DNA from: Corynebacterium freneyi
GTDB taxonomy: Bacteria; Actinomycetota; Actinomycetes; Mycobacteriales; Mycobacteriaceae
NCBI RefSeq assembly: GCF_030408835.1
Contig: NZ_CP047357.1
Location: 2,728,001 to 2,792,000 of the forward strand
Direction: 5' to 3'
Length of the DNA: 64,000 bases
Shown here: piece after piece, positions 1 to 8,325 of the stretch
Position numbering within the stretch: the first letter of the stretch is position 1
Layout of the letters: each line of letters begins with the position of its first letter
The notes under the pieces: generated by a model
Seen by the model: the letters and a program-made list of their open reading frames with translations, nothing else
What the model was told of the DNA's origin: nothing
Database searches by the model: none
Made by a program: the position numbers and the translations under genes

Positions 1-1228
1 GAAGACCGAGTTCAAGAAGGTCGCCGTCGTCGGCGCCGGCATGATGGGCGCGGGCATCGCGTACGTGTGCGCCAAGGCCGGCATGGACGTGGTGCTCAAG
101 GACATCTCCCTGGAGAACGCCGAGCGCGGCAAGAACTACTCGGAGAAGCTCGAGGCGAAGGCCCTGGAGCGCGGCCGCACCACGGAGGAGAAGTCGGCGC
201 AGCTGCTGGGCCGCATCAAGCCGACCGACTCCTACGACGATCTTTCCGACGTCGACCTGGTCATCGAGGCCGTGTTCGAGAACACGGAGCTCAAGCACAA
301 GGTCCACGCCGAGATCGAGGCCGCGGTGCCGGAGACCTGCATCCTGGGTTCGAACACCTCGACCCTGCCGATCACCGAGCTGGCGTCCCACGTCAAGCGC
401 GAGAAGGACTTCATCGGCCTGCACTTCTTCTCCCCGGTGGACAAGATGCAGCTGCTGGAGATCATCTCCGGCGACAACACCGACCCGGCCGTCCTGGCCG
501 CGGCGCTGGACTTCTCGGTGCAGATCCGCAAGATCCCGATCGTGGTCACCGACTCCCGCGGCTTCTACACCTCCCGCGTCATCGGCACCGTGATCAACGA
601 GGCGATCCGCATGGTCGCCGAGGGCTACGAGCCGGCGACCGTCGAGGCCGCCGCCCGCCAGGCCGGTTACCCGGCGGCGCAGCTGCAGCTGGCCGACGAG
701 CTGAACCTGAAGCTGATGAAGAAGATCAGCGAGGAGAACGCGGCCGCCGCCCGCAGCCGTGGCGAGACCATCGACGACGGCGGCGTGTCCACCCTGGTCA
801 ACCGCATGCTCGACGACTTCGACCGTCCGGGCAAGCTCGAGGGCCGCGGCTTCTACGAATACGACAACGGTCGTCGTCAGGGCCTGTGGGACGGTCTGCG
901 CACCGAGCTCGGCGCCGGTTCCATTCCCGCCGAGGACGTGGTCCTGCAGGATCTCATCGACCGCATGCTGTTCATCGAGGCCGTCGAGACCCAGAAGTGC
1001 TTCGACGAGGGCGTGGTCCTGCACGACGCCGACGCCAACATCGGTTCGATCTTCGGCATCGGCTACCCGGCGTGGACCGGCGGCACCCGTCAGTTCATCA
1101 AGAACTACGACGGCGTCGGCGCCGATGGTTCGCCGCAGCGTGGCGTGGAGGGCTTCGTCGCCCGCGCCGAGGAGCTGGCCGCGAAGTACGGTGAGCGTTT
1201 CGCTCCGCCGGCGTCGCTGAAGGGCTAG
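1..1228 (+). CDS. FadB-type 3-hydroxyacyl-CoA dehydrogenase, 5' end outside window
   Basis: Partial gene, in frame from base 2. The first Met, at 41, is internal because it lies inside the NAD-binding glycine motif (VVGAGMMGAG). The protein oxidises 3-hydroxyacyl-CoA to 3-ketoacyl-CoA in fatty acid beta-oxidation. A Rossmann domain is followed by HFFSPVDKMQLLEII, which holds the His and Glu that form the catalytic pair in this family. A 3HCDH C-terminal domain comes next (FYTSRVIGTVINEAIRM). The missing upstream part would be an enoyl-CoA hydratase domain if this is the usual trifunctional subunit; that is inference. A hairpin terminator lies about 70 bases after the stop. C. glutamicum, as I recall, lacks a full beta-oxidation route, so this gene hints at a lipid-using species. 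Confidence 0.9.
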   Translation, partial: KTEFKKVAVVGAGMMGAGIAYVCAKAGMDVVLKDISLENAERGKNYSEKLEAKALERGRTTEEKSAQLLGRIKPTDSYDDLSDVDLVIEAVFENTELKHKVHAEIEAAVPETCILGSNTSTLPITELASHVKREKDFIGLHFFSPVDKMQLLEIISGDNTDPAVLAAALDFSVQIRKIPIVVTDSRGFYTSRVIGTVINEAIRMVAEGYEPATVEAAARQAGYPAAQLQLADELNLKLMKKISEENAAAARSRGETIDDGGVSTLVNRMLDDFDRPGKLEGRGFYEYDNGRRQGLWDGLRTELGAGSIPAEDVVLQDLIDRMLFIEAVETQKCFDEGVVLHDADANIGSIFGIGYPAWTGGTRQFIKNYDGVGADGSPQRGVEGFVARAEELAAKYGERFAPPASLKG

Positions 1229-1299
1229 TCCCGAACCGCCCGCCACCGTCGGGCCGGGCGCCCCCTCCGGGCGTCATCCGGTGTCGGCGGCGGCCGTTG

Positions 1300-1332
1300 A
1301 ACCGGCCATCCGCATCATGCGGGTGGCCGGTT
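1300..1332 (+). terminator. Hairpin terminator after the dehydrogenase
   Basis: AACCGGCCA pairs with TGGCCGGTT and, after one mismatch, CCGCA pairs with TGCGG around a three-base loop. It starts about 70 bases after the stop and is followed by a short T-rich run. Confidence 0.55.
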
Positions 1333-1497
1333 TCGTGGTTGGCGCGACCGTGCCCGCCCCCTCCGCCCGCGCTTTCCGGAGCCGCGTCGGATCTCCGTTC
1401 CCCTGCCACGGTCGCCATGGGGCGGTACACTCACCCCATATGCCCCATGCACCACATCTGGCGCACAGGGCGATTTCAATCACATACGTCACACGAG

Positions 1498-1565
1498 TTT
1501 TTGCTTGACGACAGCCACCCGAGAACCCACGCCACTCGGGTTTACGCCTCGTCGTAAAGCAAAAA
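1498..1565. repeat. Long inverted repeat with dispersed-word arms
   Basis: The 15-base left arm (1498-1512) and right arm (1551-1565) match at 14 of 15 positions when one is reverse-complemented. A second inverted repeat, ACCCGAG/CTCGGGT, lies inside. Each arm carries a copy of the dispersed word: GCTTGACGACA at 1503 (one base off) and the reverse of GCTTTACGACG at 1550-1560. The T-run is at the 5' end on both strands, so this is not an ordinary intrinsic terminator. Confidence 0.6.
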
Positions 1566-1683
1566 CCAGCTGAGAGACTTTCTCATCCGACTTTTATAAC
1601 GGCACGGCAACGATTAAGCTGTGCATGTTGTTATCGCGGCCGGAACCACCCGGTCGCTTCGTCGTCACCACGAAGGCAGCCCC

Positions 1684-2502
1684 ATGCGAATCCGTTCCGT
1701 TCTGGCCACTCTCGCCGCCACCGCCGTCGCCGCCGTCACCCTGCCGATGGCCGCGCAGGCCGCGCCCGGAAACACCGTCGTCTTCGGCGACTCCCTGCCG
1801 GCCAATCCGACCCTCGGCGACTGGCTGACCGCCAAGGGCGCCCCCATCCCGGGCGGCCGCGTCAACGAGATGGGCTGCGGCACCGACTTCCTGTTCTCCA
1901 ACGCGGTCGGTGCCGCCAACAACACCCCCGTCGCCGACTACACCTGCGCCGGCTCCTCCTTCCGCACCGGCGGCATCCCGATCTCCGAGCAGATCAACCG
2001 CGCCACCGCCACCGGCGCACTCGACCGCGGCACGCGCGAGGTCGTCATCCTCGCCGGCGCCAACGACACCTACCCGTACATCGCCAACGAGCGCATGCCC
2101 ATGCCGCAGATCCAGGAGAACCTCCGCGTCGCCGCCCGCGACGCCATCAACCAGATCAAGCACGTGGCCCCGCAGGCCAAGGTGAAGATCGCCGGCTACC
2201 CGACCGTCTCCGGCCCCAACGGCGAGGTCTGCCTGATCAACACCGGCGGCGTCGGCGTGCCGACCCCGGCCGTCAACCTCCGCGAGATCGAGGACGGCCT
2301 CGACGCCGCCCTGGCCCAGGCCGCCGGCGACACCGGCGTCCAGTTCGTCAGCCTCAAGGCCGCCACCGCCGACCACGGCACCTGCGACGCCGACAACTGG
2401 GTCGTCGGCGTCATCGACGACAGCATCGGCGACTACAACCTGTTCGTCCACATGACCAACCACGGCGTCCAGGTCGCCGGCGACCACGTCGGCCGCGCCT
2501 AA
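1684..2502 (+). CDS. Secreted SGNH/GDSL-family esterase
   Basis: A 272-residue exported hydrolase. I chose the ATG at 1684 because a clean Sec signal peptide follows it (basic MRIR, hydrophobic core, cut after AQA); the open frame from 1621 adds only non-signal residues. The catalytic Ser is in VFGDSLPAN near residue 37 (block I). ILAGANDTYPY resembles the block III GxND motif, and the His probably lies in the last 25 residues (HMTNHGVQVAGDH). Several Cys suggest disulfides outside the membrane. Secreted SGNH enzymes of corynebacteria act on envelope lipids or acylated glycans, but the substrate cannot be read here. It stands alone, with a hairpin terminator after the stop. Confidence 0.82.
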   Translation: MRIRSVLATLAATAVAAVTLPMAAQAAPGNTVVFGDSLPANPTLGDWLTAKGAPIPGGRVNEMGCGTDFLFSNAVGAANNTPVADYTCAGSSFRTGGIPISEQINRATATGALDRGTREVVILAGANDTYPYIANERMPMPQIQENLRVAARDAINQIKHVAPQAKVKIAGYPTVSGPNGEVCLINTGGVGVPTPAVNLREIEDGLDAALAQAAGDTGVQFVSLKAATADHGTCDADNWVVGVIDDSIGDYNLFVHMTNHGVQVAGDHVGRA

Positions 2503-2558
2503 ATAGGGTCCGCGCACGCTCCCGGAACCGACGACGCCGGGACGCGTGCGACGCGAAA

Positions 2559-2592
2559 CAACCCGCCATCCGAAAGGACGGCGGGTTCTTTC
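2559..2592 (+). terminator. Intrinsic terminator after SGNH esterase
   Basis: ACCCGCC pairs with GGCGGGT and TCC with GGA around a GAAA tetraloop, followed by TTCTTT. It sits between two convergent genes and may serve both. Confidence 0.75.
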
Positions 2593-2643
2593 ATGCCCTG
2601 GGAGCCGCTTGGGTTCCGGCGGCCGCCCCCACGGCTTCACCGC

Positions 2644-3858
2644 TTACGCGTCGAGCAACCAGTCGTTGGGGCTGAACAGCTCGAAGTGGATGCGCGAACG
2701 GTCGACGCCACGCTCGGCGAGCTGTTCGCGGACGTGCTGCAGGAAGCCGTTGCCGCCGCAGATGTAGAACTCCGCATCCTCGGGCAGCTCGACTCCTCCC
2801 CCGGCGGACAGGTCCATGAACTCCGGTTCAATCCAGCGCCTCTCCGCGCCATTGGCCAACGCGGACACGGCGGCGGTGCGCTCGGCGGCGAGCACGTCGG
2901 CGGCCTCCGAACGGTCGGCGTGGACGGACAGCACCCGGCGCGGCGAATCGTTCGCGGCGAGGTAATTGAGCATGCCGACCATCGGGGTGGCGCCGATGCC
3001 GGCGGAGACCAGCACGACCGGGGCGTCGGACTCGGTGTCCAGCACGAGGTCGCCGGCGGGCAGCGAAATCTCGATGTCGTCGCCGACGCGGACGTCGTCG
3101 CACAGCTTGTTGGAGACCTCGCCGGCCGGCAGATTGGCCGCCTCGTCGGCGCGGACGCGGCGAACGGCGAACTTCAGCACGCCGTCGCCGGGGACACCGA
3201 CCAGGGAGTACTGGCGCAGCTGGCGCGCACCGTCGGACATGGTCTGGCGCACGGAGATGTACTGACCGGGAGTGAAGCCCGGAAGCTCGCCGTCCTTGCC
3301 ACGCACGCCGAACACGACGACGTCGTCGCTCAGGTCATCGCGCGAGACGACCTCCGCCGCACGGAAGACGTCACCGGGTTCAACGCCGGCTTCGTCGTAA
3401 AGCCCCTTTTCGAAGTTCACCAGCACCCTCTGCATTTCCAGGTACACCGCATCCCACGCATCGCGGACGGCGCCCTGGAACACCTCGGGCGTCAGAATCT
3501 CCTCGATCGCATCGAAAAGGTGCTTGTGCACGATCGGGTACTGCTCTTCGACGATGCCGACCGACAGGTGCTTGTGGCCGATGCGCGCCAGCAGCTCCTC
3601 GGGCGCCGGGGCCTCCGGGTCGACGAGCGTGGCGGCGAAGGTCGCGACGGAGGCGGCGAGCGCCTTCTGCTGCGCGCCCTGCTTCTGGTTGCCGCGGTTG
3701 AACGTGTCGGCCAGAAGCTCCGGGTGGGCGGCGAACATGCGGCGGTAGAAGTTCGGGGTGATGTCGCCGATGTTGGCGCCGACGACGGGCAGGGTCTGAC
3801 GGATGATGTCCGCCTGCTCGTCGGTGAGTCCGTTCTTGTTGACGTCGATGGTGGCCAT
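2644..3858 (-). CDS. hmp: Flavohaemoprotein (nitric oxide dioxygenase)
   Basis: A 404-residue cytoplasmic enzyme that oxidises NO to nitrate using O2 and NAD(P)H. The globin domain (about 1-137) has the distal Tyr in NFYRRMF (Tyr38) and the proximal His in GHKH (His95/97). The FAD domain shows RQYSLVG, and the NAD domain shows VLVSAGIGATPM and CGGNGF. Start: the ATG at 3858 has AGGGAG six bases upstream, while the longer frame adds 14 residues with no ribosome site. Length fits bacterial Hmp. The gene next upstream, on the same strand, encodes an NsrR-type NO sensor, and an inverted repeat lies about 50 bases before this start, so repression relieved by NO is likely. Confidence 0.93.
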   Translation of the reverse strand: MATIDVNKNGLTDEQADIIRQTLPVVGANIGDITPNFYRRMFAAHPELLADTFNRGNQKQGAQQKALAASVATFAATLVDPEAPAPEELLARIGHKHLSVGIVEEQYPIVHKHLFDAIEEILTPEVFQGAVRDAWDAVYLEMQRVLVNFEKGLYDEAGVEPGDVFRAAEVVSRDDLSDDVVVFGVRGKDGELPGFTPGQYISVRQTMSDGARQLRQYSLVGVPGDGVLKFAVRRVRADEAANLPAGEVSNKLCDDVRVGDDIEISLPAGDLVLDTESDAPVVLVSAGIGATPMVGMLNYLAANDSPRRVLSVHADRSEAADVLAAERTAAVSALANGAERRWIEPEFMDLSAGGGVELPEDAEFYICGGNGFLQHVREQLAERGVDRSRIHFELFSPNDWLLDA

Positions 3859-3908
3859 GGGTGCTCCCTTGAGAGGGTCGTGATCAGGGTCGACGACCAC
3901 GCTAGCAC

Positions 3909-3934
3909 TAATTGCGCATTTGGTTTACGCATTA
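3909..3934 (-). promoter_or_regulatory. Candidate NsrR operator upstream of hmp
   Basis: The AT-rich segment reads TAATTGCG, an 11-base spacer, then CGCATTA; the halves are inverted copies with one extra T. It lies 51-76 bases before the hmp start and overlaps the likely core promoter. NsrR sites in other bacteria are AT-rich imperfect palindromes of similar length. Assignment to NsrR rests on position and the neighbouring regulator. Confidence 0.4.
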
Positions 3935-4043
3935 GCCGGAGCAGGGGTGTCCCCGAGGGGTTTCCCACCGAAAAACGGCAGGTCATTGCTTTGCGACGCC
4001 CACCCCAACCCCTTCGACCGCCCACCCCGGCGCGGCCGGGAAG

Positions 4044-4484
4044 CTAACTCGCCGACGTGCGGGTGCCCAACGGCAGCAACGCCCCGGCCCCGCCGACGGG
4101 CACCAGTTCGCCGATCGTGATCGGGTCGAGGTGCGAGAAAAACGCCTCCTGCGCCCCGGCCAGCGCACCGCGCAGCTTGCACTCCGGCAGCAGCGGGCAT
4201 TGCGTGCCGACGCAGTCGACGACCTCGCCGCCCTCCAGCTCGCGCAGGATCCGACCAACGGAACGGTCGAGCGCACCGTCGGCCAGGTAGATGCCGCCGT
4301 AGCGACCCTTCACGGCGGTGACCAACTCCATCTCGACGAGTTTGGTCACGACCTTGGACACGTGCGCACGTGACGCATTGAGCTCATCGGCCACCGCCCC
4401 CGCAGTGAACTTTTGTCCAGGCTCCCCCGCCGCCATCCGCATGATGATCCGGAGACTCAAATCGGAGAACATCGTGAGCTGCAT
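4044..4484 (-). CDS. nsrR: Rrf2-family nitric oxide-sensing repressor NsrR
   Basis: A 146-residue winged-helix regulator. The DNA-binding half (about 1-65) is typical Rrf2 (TAGAVADELNASRAHVSKVVTKL). Three Cys at 91, 96 and 102 in CVGTQCPLLPEC match the cluster-binding loop of NsrR, and Asp8 (FSDLSLR) is at the position that also ligates the [4Fe-4S] cluster in Streptomyces NsrR. NO attack on the cluster releases DNA. I chose the ATG at 4484 (MQLTMFSD, the family's usual N-terminus). A GTG eight codons earlier is possible, and AGAGGG upstream could serve either. It is transcribed toward hmp on the same strand with 185 bases between, so hmp probably has its own promoter. Confidence 0.88.
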   Translation of the reverse strand: MQLTMFSDLSLRIIMRMAAGEPGQKFTAGAVADELNASRAHVSKVVTKLVEMELVTAVKGRYGGIYLADGALDRSVGRILRELEGGEVVDCVGTQCPLLPECKLRGALAGAQEAFFSHLDPITIGELVPVGGAGALLPLGTRTSAS

Positions 4485-4830
4485 GTCGGACACACCCTCT
4501 CTCGTCACGAAAGCGGACGTTGCGCCGAACCGAACGGCTCGTGAGGTCCCGTGCGTTCAGGTTCGGCCGATCTTTCGCCTCCCACGAGTTTATCGGAACA
4601 CCACCTGCGCAAATGGATGCGGGTACGTCGACTCGGTCACGCGGTGATTCGGCGTCCGTGCGGCACGTCCACGCACGGGCTCCGGGCACGGCCCATGCGA
4701 CACCAGACGGCGCGGCCGGCGCGAAACACGAAGCGCCCCTCCCCCACCGGCATTGTGCCGGCGACGGGAGGGGCGCTGCGGGACGCGTGCGGTGAACCCG
4801 GGCAACGCCCGGGATCGGTGAGCGCGAACT
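4485..4830. other. Intergenic region upstream of nsrR / downstream of pckG
   Basis: 346 bases. The nsrR promoter must lie in the right-adjacent part (about 4485-4620). The left-over part toward pckG contains two hairpins: a strong one near 4732-4777 and CCCGGG/CCCGGG at about 4797-4813. No gene seen. Confidence 0.55.
4732..4777 (-). terminator. Hairpin terminator after pckG
   Basis: A 12-base perfect stem, AGCGCCCCTCCC with GGGAGGGGCGCT, with a small internal hairpin (CCGGCAT/GTGCCGG) in the loop. It lies about 55 bases after the pckG stop and could also work on the other strand. Confidence 0.65.
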
Positions 4831-6669
4831 CTACTTCTTGGCCTCGCGCTCCTTGATGCGGGACTTCAGGGCGTCGAGCTCGTCCCACATCTCCTGCGGC
4901 ACGCGGTCACCGAGGGACTTCAGCCACTCCTCGTTGTCCGCGAGGTCGCCCTGCCACTTCTCGGCCGGCGCCTTCAGGGCCTCCTTGACGTCCTCGATCG
5001 GGGTGTCCAGACCGGTGAGGTCCAGGTCCTCGGCGCGGGCGGTGTAGCCGACGACGGTCTCCTTGGCCTCCACGCGGCCCTCGATGCGGTCGATGATCCA
5101 CTTCAGGACGCGCGAGTTGTCGCCGAAGCCCGGCCACAGGAAGCGGCCGTCGTCGCCGCGGCGGAACCAGTTGACCAGGAAGACGTGCGGCATCTTGTCG
5201 CCGCCCTTCTTGCCCATGTCAACCCAGTGCTGCAGGTAGTCGCCGACGTTGTAGCCGATGAACGGCAGCATGGCCATCGGGTCGTGGCGCAGCGAACCGA
5301 CCTTCGCCTCGGCGGACGCGGCGGTCTGACCGGAAGCCAGGGTCGCGCCGATGAAGGTCGCGTGGTTCCAGGACAGGGCCTCGGTCACCAGCGGCACGGT
5401 GTCGGGGCGACGGCCACCGAACAGGATGGCGTCCAGCGGGACACCCTTCCAGTCGTTGAACTCCGGCGCCGCAACCGGGCACTGGTCGATCGGGGTGCAG
5501 TAGCGGGAGTTCGGGTGGGAGGACAGCTCGTCGGACTCGGGGGTCCAGTCGTTGCCCTTCCAGTCGATGAGGTGCTCCGGCTTGCCCTCGAGGCCCTCCC
5601 ACCAGACGTCGCCGTCATCGGTGAGCGCGACGTTGGTGAAGATGGAGTTGCCCTTCTCCAGGGTCTTCATCGCGTTCGGGTTCGAGTCGTAGTTGGTGCC
5701 CGGGGCGACGCCGAAGAAACCGTTCTCCGGGTTGACGGCGTACAGGCGGCCGTCGTCGCCGAACTTCAGCCACGCGATGTCGTCGCCGACGACCTCGGCC
5801 TTCCAGCCCTCGATGGTCGGGGTCAGCATGGCGAGGTTGGTCTTGCCGCAGGCCGACGGGAAGGCGGCGGCCACGTGGTAAGCCTTGCCGGACGGGTCGG
5901 TCAGCTTCAGGATGAGCATGTGCTCGGCCATCCAGCCCTCTTCCTTGGCCATGACCGAGGCGATGCGGAGGGCGTAGCACTTCTTGGCCAGGATGGCGTT
6001 GCCGCCGTAACCGGAGCCGTAGGACCAGATCTCCTTGGTCTCCGGGAAGTGCGTGATGTACTTGGTCTCGTTGCAGGGCCAGGTCGAGTCCTCGTCGCCC
6101 TCGTTCAGCGGCGCGCCCACGGAGTGCAGGGCGTGGACGAAGTCGCCGTCCTTGCCGATCTTGTCCAGCGCGTCCTGGCCCATGCGGGTCATGATGCGCA
6201 TCGACAGCACGACGTACTCGGAGTCGGTGAGCTGCACGCCGAGCTTCGGCGACGGGTCATCGATGGGGCCCATGCAGAACGGGACGACGAACATGGTGCG
6301 GCCCTTCATGGAACCGCGGTAGTGCTCGGTCATCTCCGCCTTCATCTTGGCCGGGTCCGCCCAGTTGTTGGTCGGGCCGGCGTCCTCCTCCTTCTCGGAG
6401 CAGATGAAGGTGCGCGACTCGACGCGGGCGACGTCGGCCGGGTTGGAGCGCGCCAGGAAGGAGTTCGGGCGCTTCTCCTCGTTGAGCTTGATGAACGTGC
6501 CCTTGTCGACCAGCTCCTGGGACAGGCGATCCCACTCCTCGCGGGAACCGTCGGCGAAGACGACCTTGTCCGGCGTGGTGAGCTCTGCAACCTCGGCGAT
6601 CCAGCTGAGCAGCTCGGCATTCTCGGTCGGGGCCTGACCCTGCAGACCCGGGATGGAAGGTGCGGACAT
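4831..6669 (-). CDS. pckG: GTP-dependent phosphoenolpyruvate carboxykinase
   Basis: A 612-residue cytoplasmic enzyme that converts oxaloacetate and GTP to phosphoenolpyruvate, the entry to gluconeogenesis. [13 protein letters not shown] near residue 275 is the P-loop with the reactive Cys that marks the GTP-dependent class; other family stretches include [21 protein letters not shown] and [25 protein letters not shown]. Length is normal (about 600-620). The ATG at 6669 follows AGGAG at five bases. It is a single gene, with a strong hairpin after the stop. In mycobacteria and corynebacteria it likewise sits close to trmB and the MmpL3-type exporter, which supports the assignment of the region. 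Confidence 0.97.
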   Translation of the reverse strand: MSAPSIPGLQGQAPTENAELLSWIAEVAELTTPDKVVFADGSREEWDRLSQELVDKGTFIKLNEEKRPNSFLARSNPADVARVESRTFICSEKEEDAGPTNNWADPAKMKAEMTEHYRGSMKGRTMFVVPFCMGPIDDPSPKLGVQLTDSEYVVLSMRIMTRMGQDALDKIGKDGDFVHALHSVGAPLNEGDEDSTWPCNETKYITHFPETKEIWSYGSGYGGNAILAKKCYALRIASVMAKEEGWMAEHMLILKLTDPSGKAYHVAAAFPSACGKTNLAMLTPTIEGWKAEVVGDDIAWLKFGDDGRLYAVNPENGFFGVAPGTNYDSNPNAMKTLEKGNSIFTNVALTDDGDVWWEGLEGKPEHLIDWKGNDWTPESDELSSHPNSRYCTPIDQCPVAAPEFNDWKGVPLDAILFGGRRPDTVPLVTEALSWNHATFIGATLASGQTAASAEAKVGSLRHDPMAMLPFIGYNVGDYLQHWVDMGKKGGDKMPHVFLVNWFRRGDDGRFLWPGFGDNSRVLKWIIDRIEGRVEAKETVVGYTARAEDLDLTGLDTPIEDVKEALKAPAEKWQGDLADNEEWLKSLGDRVPQEMWDELDALKSRIKEREAKK

Positions 6670-6779
6670 CTGTACTCCTGACTGTGGGTTTCGCGTCTCG
6701 TTATCAGACTACCGGCGGATTCCGAAAAGCGCTGCCGACGAGCATGAGACGAACCCCACAGCAGCCGTTTCGCGAATGC

Positions 6780-7262
6780 TCATGCCCATCGGCCCCGTTC
6801 ACCCCGCTCCCACTCGTGAACCCCCCAGGTCGCCGGAGTTTCCCGCTTGTCGATGCCATCGGGATTCACCCCCGAAGGGGTGGCCCCGGAACTTCCGTCG
6901 GCCCCCGCCGACGTCGCCGACGATGCCGTCCACGTCTCGTAGGTCCCGTCGAACAGCACGGTGGTGACGTGGTCCACGGTCCCGTCGCCGTCGACGTCGG
7001 CGTAGATGCTCAATCCGCGGTCGTCGGCGAGCGTCACGGAATCCGCGATCCCATCGGCGTCGACATCCCCGGTGCCCGGGCCGAGATCGAAGTACTCGCC
7101 GCCGATCTCCAGGATCATTCCGCCGGTCGCACCCGCCGCACCGGCGTCGGGGCCGCCGATCGCGTCGAGTTCGCCGAGCCCGCACGCGGTCGTCGGCCAC
7201 TCGACCCCGCCGACGCCTCCGCCGATTCCGCCCATCGGTGTTTCCACGTTCATTCCCTCCAT
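6780..7262 (-). CDS. Uncharacterised acidic protein, DUF6802-like
   Basis: A 160-residue, strongly acidic protein. The middle (about 60-120) resembles corynebacterial DUF6802 proteins: DVDADGIADSVTLADDRG and YADVDGDGTVDHVTT, two Asp/Gly-rich loops like calcium-binding or FG-GAP turns, suggesting a small beta domain. The N-terminus is Gly-rich and the C-terminus low in complexity. No signal peptide or membrane segment is evident. I chose the ATG at 7262 because GGAGGA lies seven bases upstream; a TTG five codons earlier is less likely. It lies 37 bases after the stop of the next gene upstream on the same strand, so they may be co-transcribed. The family name is from memory; function unknown. 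Confidence 0.65.
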   Translation of the reverse strand: MEGMNVETPMGGIGGGVGGVEWPTTACGLGELDAIGGPDAGAAGATGGMILEIGGEYFDLGPGTGDVDADGIADSVTLADDRGLSIYADVDGDGTVDHVTTVLFDGTYETWTASSATSAGADGSSGATPSGVNPDGIDKRETPATWGVHEWERGERGRWA

Positions 7263-7299
7263 GTCCGTTTCCTCCAATTCCTTCGTCGGTTCCGCCCCG

Positions 7300-8325
7300 T
7301 CATTTCCCGGTCTCCGCCCGCAGCGCCGCCGCGAGGTGCCGGGCCCGCCAACCGTCCGGGGGCGGTCGGGATTCGGCGCGCAACATGGCGGCGATGTCCC
7401 GGTCCCATGTGCGCCGAACCCTGGCCAGGTGCGCGGCCACCCATCCCGCGCGATCCCGGGCGATCCGCCTGCGTCTGCCGGCGATCACCAACGACGCCGC
7501 CAACGCGACACCCGCCACCGCCGTCACCGCGGCAACCGCCCACGCCGGCAGTCCCGCCCACTGCAGGAGCCCGCCGAGCATCCCGCCCGCGCCGAGCGCC
7601 GCGCCCAGCGTCAGCAGCCCCACCCCGACGTCCGTGAAGATCCCCGGCTTCGGCGGTTCCGGCGCCGTCGGCGTCTCCGGCGGCCCGGGCAGTCCCAGCG
7701 TCTCCGCGACGGTCACCGCCGCCCGCGCCACCGCCTCATCGACCTCCTCGGGCGACGTCGGCGGCGTACCGCGGCCGATCCCCTCCAGCGCGTCGGCGAT
7801 CGCGTGCGGCATGGTCGCCTTCCGCTCCCTCAGTTGCTTGTCGACGGCCCGCGCCCGCCCGGCGCGATCGGCGGACAATTGCGCCGCCAACAACGCCCGC
7901 CGACGTTGACCCGGCGTCGGGGTGATCGGCCGGGCGGGTCCCTCGGCGAGGAGTTTCAACGTTCTGGCCATGGTGGCGTCGAGGGGCCCGACGGCGACGT
8001 CGACGTGAATGGCGTCGCGCCACTGGTCGAGGCACCCCGCAGCCGGGCCCGCACCGGACCCCGCCCCCGCACGGCCATCGAGGTCCAGTCCGACGGCGCA
8101 ACGCCCGGTCGCCCCCGACACCGCCTCCACCAGGTCGACGTCGCCGCGATCCGGCGGCACCCGCCCGTCGACGAGGACGAGCACCACCGGGGTCCGCCCG
8201 TCGACGAGTCGCACGCCCGCCGCCTCCAACGCCGATGTGTCCGCCCATTCGGCCGCCGGGCCGGTCCGGGTCACCTCCAACGGCGGCGCATCCGTCCTCT
8301 CCCCGCCCGTCCCCGTCACGGCCAC
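7300..8325 (-). CDS. Uncharacterised protein with two C-terminal membrane segments
   Basis: A 341-residue protein I do not recognise. Residues 1-215 look soluble, with a beta-strand like VVLVLVDGRVP followed by an Arg/Lys-rich helical stretch (GQRRRALLAAQLSADRAGRARAVDKQLRERKA). Two hydrophobic segments lie at about 232-255 and 260-282, and the last 55 residues are basic and helical (RRTWDRDIAAML). This suggests a membrane-tethered cytoplasmic protein. Its start overlaps the end of the next gene upstream by ten bases, so the two are coupled. Position between pckG and trmB corresponds to Rv0209/Rv0210 in M. tuberculosis, but I cannot confirm homology. Confidence 0.6.
   Translation of the reverse strand: MAVTGTGGERTDAPPLEVTRTGPAAEWADTSALEAAGVRLVDGRTPVVLVLVDGRVPPDRGDVDLVEAVSGATGRCAVGLDLDGRAGAGSGAGPAAGCLDQWRDAIHVDVAVGPLDATMARTLKLLAEGPARPITPTPGQRRRALLAAQLSADRAGRARAVDKQLRERKATMPHAIADALEGIGRGTPPTSPEEVDEAVARAAVTVAETLGLPGPPETPTAPEPPKPGIFTDVGVGLLTLGAALGAGGMLGGLLQWAGLPAWAVAAVTAVAGVALAASLVIAGRRRRIARDRAGWVAAHLARVRRTWDRDIAAMLRAESRPPPDGWRARHLAAALRAETGK

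Larger units (their letters stand above)
1229..1683. other. Intergenic region between dehydrogenase and SGNH esterase
   Basis: 455 bases without a convincing gene. It holds a GC-rich terminator hairpin near 1300, an AT-richer stretch from about 1470 to 1620 that probably carries the promoter of the downstream secreted esterase, and a long inverted repeat whose arms contain the dispersed 11-base word described elsewhere. Short reading frames here have no ribosome site or recognisable product. Confidence 0.6.

Noticed and set aside
1621..1683. Earlier GTG/ATG starts of the SGNH esterase
   Set aside because: They would put about 20 polar residues before a good signal peptide.
1594..2640. Long minus-strand frame opposite the SGNH esterase (348 codons)
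   Set aside because: Gly/Val/Asp-rich shadow of the real gene; no ribosome site or family motif.
2593..4047. Long plus-strand frame opposite hmp (484 codons)
   Set aside because: Typical GC-rich antisense shadow; hmp has full family motifs on the other strand.
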